This document shows, piece by piece, positions 59,310-64,000 of a stretch of DNA of 64,000 nt. The DNA is taken from positions 115,318,685 through 115,382,684 of the forward strand of contig CM042694.1 of NCBI GenBank assembly GCA_023614405.1, written 5' to 3'. The number at the start of each line of letters is the position of its first letter. Within the stretch, counting starts at the first letter, position 1. The position numbers and the translations under genes are program-made. The notes under the pieces are model-generated. The model saw nothing but the letters and a program-made list of their open reading frames with translations. It had not been told where the DNA came from and ran no database searches. The stretch comes from Avena insularis. Taxonomy: Eukaryota; Streptophyta; Magnoliopsida; Poales; Poaceae.

Positions 59310-60246
59310 CATGACCATCGTCACCCACGTGATCTCGGCTTTAATGATAGAGACTCCAACATCCGTTCAGGAGTCACAGGAGGACTCGATGGTGAGTTCC
59401 TGGAAGGCGAACTAGGCCTCGGCGAGAACTTTCTTGTGACCAAGCCAACACCTCCCTACCCTGAACGACCTTTTTCAAGTGCATGCACTCGGCTTCCATA
59501 AAAGAAACCATAGCCTCCAACATAGCGATGCGTGATATCCTGGATGCGACAGTGTCTTGGAGAGCGGACATGTTTTTCAAAAGCTCCCTATTGTCCATCT
59601 TTTTCACATGCGACCGCATCAACAACTTGTTTGAGTAAGCTTTGGTCTAAGGTACCCTGAGAAGGATTGTGCTTTCCACTATTATTGTTATTGTTGCGAA
59701 AATTTCTATTTTCATTGGCTCCATAGTTTATGCGGCCACCATTCCCTCCGCCATTCCAATTCTGACCACCTCCATGGGCAGCCCTAAACTCATATCTCTG
59801 TCTACTCTGATATCCCATATCGTTACCATTGTTAAAACCTTCTTGGTTATTAAAACCGGATCCTCCATGATAACCACCAAAAGTCCACCTCGAGAATTAT
59901 TCTGACTATTGAAACCACCGGTTTGATTACCAACCTCATACCTCTGATTGTAATCCACCCCCTCCCCCCTCCCCCTCCCCCGTGCCGCTAGACTCAGCGG
60001 TATAGAAGTTTCCTCCCCCGTTGGGGTTGAACTTGGCACAATTGATGGGGCCTCCCCCGCGTCCTCTCCCAGAATTTACGTTGTTGTAATTATTGTTGAA
60101 CTGCCCCATGACCACCGCCCGGGCCTATCTAGACTATGCTGACGGCAAACAAGTCTATGCCGACACCGTGCTACACCGACGGAAAACTGGATAACTCTCG
60201 CCCGACGGCAATTTAGCCCTACGACGGCCGTGTGTTTCCTGTAGTG
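59310..60246 (-). mobile_element. CACTA end with Gly/Asn-rich frame (copy 2)
   Basis: The minus strand starts CACTACAGGAAAC at 60246. Subterminal GCCGTCGGCATAG-like repeats are present but have small indels (for example near 60199-60228). The Gly/Asn-rich and coiled-coil frames match copy 1, with a frame break near 59421. The G-quadruplex motif is at 59958-59981. Confidence 0.6.
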
Positions 60247-61399
60247 TTTGTATATGCATGCACACAATAAATAAACGTCCAGTTTCATCACTAGAATGTT
60301 CAGGTGCCAGTTTATGCAGATCTCGTGCTGATATCAGAGACTATTTCTCACTTTTTACAATGCAGTTTCTTTCCACTGTGACGCCACACACTATATGGAC
60401 ATAGCTAGCACAAAGAAAAATGGCATTGTGGGCGTATAGGTTGCATACATGTCAGCATTGTTCAGGTTGCCGTTTGTGCTAGCATCTAGGACGTCACTAA
60501 TAGAATGACAGGCATCTAGAATGTCACTAATAGAAAAGGTACCGAATCCTTCACTCTGGTTACTTGAGGCCATGGCTCTTATATGAACATGACTGCAACA
60601 CAACATCAGTCATGAATTACAACGGAGGACATTCTGGCCATTTTATATGCTGGTAAAAAGGGAGGGCATATGACGGCTCCAGTCTTAAATTGTAAGGAAG
60701 AATGACGTAGATAATTATAGTCTTGTGGTATGCATTTGTCACATAATTTCTCTCACGACTCATGAGATAAACAATTCGGTGCAAGTATTTCTAGGGCATT
60801 GGGTTTTACGCACGCATGTTCTTCCAGCCACTCCCTATCTAATGTTTTTCACTCGACAATTGAAATATCCTGACACCACAGGGCATCGTCACTTGCCAAA
60901 TGAATTGACACAGTACGGACTCTCTTGTGGCCTTGCCTCTGTCTGGAATGGCACAACATTACCATGCCGGCCGCTAGGTTCTTTGGTCACTCCCTACTAA
61001 TAGGCTAGACTATGGTTTGGACACTTGGCATAGGTCCCAACTACACATTTCATTTGGTTTAGAAAATGACAATTAGCAAACAACAAAAACCGCCCTATCG
61101 ACTATAAGATTTTGAGATCCCTAAAGCATTTATGTCTCTGAAGCAAGACTCTTTCCAAATTCTTAACTTTCAGAAAACAAATAGCAATAACTACTCTTGA
61201 CGCGTGCATCCTGGCCGTGGCCTGAGGGCACTTCCCTATCATACATGTTGGCTTATATAACCCCTTCTTGTGAAATAGTGCAATATCAAACACCGGGTAG
61301 ACTAGTAGTGTCGGTTTAGAGTGCGACTCTGCCTAAAGACACACCCACATCCACTTAACATGCATGTTTTGCAATGTGGTTTCATGGGAATGAGAGGTA
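60247..61399. other. Anonymous DNA, no supported gene
   Basis: Counterpart of 17869-19023. Confidence 0.5.
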
Positions 61400-61407
61400 C
61401 TGGGATG

Positions 61408-61585
61408 CAGTGGTGGAGCTATGTGTATGTCAGGGGGGGCCACCGCACCCCCAGACTTTGAAGAATTAGTGAAGAAATTTTTTATTAGGGACCTAGATGT
61501 GAAGAAATAGAGTCCTCGGCCCCCCCCCCAAACATCCATCTTTTCAGTTTTGCCCCCCCTGAAATCTGGGCTAGCTCCGCCAGTG
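61408..61585. mobile_element. hAT-type MITE (copy 2)
   Basis: Ends CAGTGGTGGAGCTA and TAGCTCCGCCAGTG, with a perfect 8-bp duplication CTGGGATG at 61400-61407 and 61586-61593. It is 178 bp. The second C-run is shorter than in copy 1 (7 against 10). Confidence 0.9.
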
Positions 61586-61593
61586 CTGGGATG

Positions 61594-62940
61594 GAAAAGC
61601 CTCGACTTGAGATGGTATGCAGTGCGCTAACCCTATGGGTCATCCGTTACTGTGGTCGCAAGAACACGTGTGGACAGCGAACAATGCCCCGACTCACCGA
61701 GGGAGTGAGAGGCTAGTAGCGAAGAATCAGTGCAACACATCATGACGGTAAATTTATTCCTCCTACAACTACCATAACTTCCTTGGATTCTCTTCAAAAG
61801 TTCCTTTTCCACCTTATATGGTTGCATCTATTTCCATTTCTCCCATGCTTTGTTCACAAAAAATGTAATGTATTGTACACGATCAGCAACTTGTTAGTTA
61901 GCTAATCACATGGCTTATGTGGCATTGACAGTTAAACTTCAAACTCATAATACCTGATTCATTCATAAGTGTGAGAGATAACATGCGTGTTAAGAAGACA
62001 TTTACATAAGAGTGAATTTTCTGAGCAGGAGCTCAGTGCACAGACATATTTAGGTTGTTCATACGTGATTTAATACCCACACTAGGCTTTTTTCCCTATC
62101 AAACAAAATCCCTTTTTTGTATCCTCATACAACTATTGTTTTGAAATGAAACTTTGCAGTTCAGTCAAAACATTTGAGATACAAAAAGCGGAAAATATTT
62201 CAATTTTTTGAACACTAAATATATTTAAATGTTTAAAGAATTTTTTGAATCTTAAATGTTCTACAACTTAAATTGGGAATAAAATTCAAACTATTTTTCT
62301 GACATTCTAGTTGGCCATTTTTAGGAATCTACAAAGTTTCAAATCCCTTTATCATATAGTTTTGGAGATAGAAAAAAGAAAAAGAAAAAGTATGAGTGTG
62401 CATTGAGCACCTACTCAATCAAATTTTTTCCATACATGCCTACAACCAACTATGTATTATAAGTATGAGGTCTATGATGGTATAAATAAAATAACCCCTC
62501 CCTCAATTTTGTGGTTTAATAACAACAAAATGTAACAAGTGTTCAATGACATAAGAAATGAAATTCTAAGGTGACATAACCCAAGGAATATTTACAAGTC
62601 TATACTAAAAGATAATATCTCCAAGGAAGGAGGTACATAACATGGCTAGATTCGCAGTTTGTAATGCTTTTGGTCATTTAATTTGGCCTTTGAGCCCATA
62701 AGATGGTGTGTAAATCCCTGTAACTATTGAAGTTTGAATAAAGAGGGGGATGATGCTTAACGAAAAAAATCTGAAAGATTGTACAGAAGCAGGACTATTA
62801 GGAGCAGGGTTATTAATGGTTTTAGGATTCTAGTCAATCTCTATTTTCTCTCCACCTAATCCCTATCTATCTCCAATAATGGGAAGCATGCAACTCGATG
62901 ATACCACGACCATGTCAAAACTTTTTTTTGCGGGAAAAAT
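61594..62940. other. AT-rich anonymous DNA
   Basis: Counterpart of 19221-20570. No gene supported. Confidence 0.45.
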
Positions 62941-62948
62941 GTAATTTA

Positions 62949-63266
62949 TTATTAACTTATAGGAAGGATACAATCCTCACTTACAACATCATTCAGTTCT
63001 GGCGGGAAGGTTTTGATACAAGATTGTGTTCTATGCATCGATCTCACCATTTTTGCCACAATATGACTAGCTAAATTTTGACTACGGTATATATTCCTAA
63101 ATTTTCTTTAATATTTAGCCTAGTGCACTACGGCCGAGCTATAAGCATCCTTCGTTATGATCAAGTTAACTGCATGTTCGCAATCATACTCCAGTTGGCT
63201 CCCTGTACCAGTTCAAGGCCAGTTTGAGGCCCTCCTCACATGCCGGAAATTCTGCCTCCAAAGCTC
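62949..63266 (-). pseudogene. LINE RNase H-like (RVT_3) fragment (copy 2)
   Basis: Same remnant as 20580-20897, with the same frame change between ALEAEFPACEEGLKLAL and DCEHAVNLI. Confidence 0.6.
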
Positions 63267-63279
63267 AAGAGCGCTTAAA

Positions 63280-64000
63280 TAAAACTATGTGTACCGTAAA
63301 AATTACTTCTCCTTTCCGACCATGCAAGATCATACAAAAGTAGTACATCGTCACATCCGAAGCTAACTGCAGTCTTAACTACGTGGTTTGATATTTAGGG
63401 CTCCACTTTCATAACCCAGATCTTTCACTAACTTCTCAACTCTGATCCTTCACTAACTTGTACAATCCTGCAAATCAACGAAAAGCTTTTAGACAACCTA
63501 TGTAAACAAGAAAATTACATTATTTTGTTTCCTTGGGAGGAATAAATTTAGCTCAAACATTTACCTCAGGTGCTAGATTAAGATCTTGGGCCATATTCAT
63601 CTTCTCCACAACATAATTTACATAAAGATGAAAATCTAGTTTGTACTGTGGACAAAGAGACAAAGATTAAATTCTCCACAATTGCAATCGGTAATCATAC
63701 ATCATTAGATTCATATACAGAAGGCTAAAAATTAAGATACCTGCAAGGTAATCTACTTATACACCCATTTCTTATACTTGGCGTCAAAAGTTGTCAAATC
63801 TTGTAGAGTAAGGCAGCTGCAAGGGTCATATTTTTGTTCATTGTATGGATACTTAGTCTCGTAACCGGACACATACACTAACTACTATAAACTAGTGTTC
63901 AGTTAGTAAACCAAGAAAATATAGCATGTGGAAGCAAAGTGTACGTCGATGTTCAAATAACAGTGTTCCAAATAATGTTTTGACAATAAGAAAATTATAT
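63280..64000. other. Anonymous DNA to window end
   Basis: Counterpart of 20911-21633. No gene supported. The duplication continues past the window edge. Confidence 0.5.

Larger units (their letters stand above)
32894..64000. repeat. Large direct duplication, copy 2
   Basis: Counterpart of 1-21633, running past the window end. Relative to copy 1 it has the 8887-bp copia B insertion plus its 5-bp duplicated target. It retains about 960 bp of the antisense gypsy gene that copy 1 lost. It lacks about 285 bp equivalent to 9029-9313. It also differs by many small indels. Confidence 0.95.

Overview
The window is repeat-rich nuclear DNA from a grass, most likely a member of the Triticeae (wheat, Aegilops, barley or rye group). 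This rests on recognised repeat types: two Ty1/copia elements with TGAAGGAAATATGCCC- and TGTTGGAGATATGCCC-type LTR ends, a Ty3/gypsy 3' end with an antisense PF04195-type gene, a hAT transposon, Stowaway MITEs, CACTA elements and LINE remnants. No intact single-copy host gene could be supported. Most long open frames are decayed transposon genes or chance frames.

The dominant structure is a direct duplication. Bases 1 to about 21633 are repeated from 32894 to the end of the window. The distance is 32.9 kb at the left end and 42.4 kb at the right end, because copy 2 gained an 8.9 kb copia element and the copies lost different segments. Neither outer boundary of the duplication is in the window. 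In both copies the order is: 5' LTR plus truncated gag-pol of a copia element (copia A); an abrupt join to the 3' part of a gypsy element with antisense genes, repeated polypurine-tract modules and a 3' LTR; a spacer; a complete hAT element (CAGGGGCG ends, 8-bp target duplication) holding two nested Stowaway MITEs; anonymous DNA; a CACTA end beside a Gly/Asn-rich reading frame; a hAT-type MITE; and a LINE RNase H fragment. Copy 2 also has copia B (39191-48077, minus strand, 5-bp target duplication) at a site that is empty in copy 1 (6308-6312).

The part between the copies (about 21.6-32.9 kb) holds an 81-bp inverted repeat that looks LTR-derived, an unrecognised minus-strand reading frame, a 5'-truncated LINE split by a foreign insert of about 0.6 kb that looks plastid-like, small MITEs, and a degraded CACTA element on the minus strand with TNP2-like transposase pieces and a viroplasmin-like (RNase H1 N-terminal-like) domain.

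Relative order of events: the copia A/gypsy junction, hAT, MITEs, CACTA end and LINE fragment predate the duplication because both copies share them. Copia B, two deletions in copy 1 and one in copy 2 followed it. I did not find a clearly new biological system. The most interesting items are the six-exon antisense gene inside the gypsy element, the multiplied polypurine-tract modules, and the candidate autonomous hAT and MITE pair.
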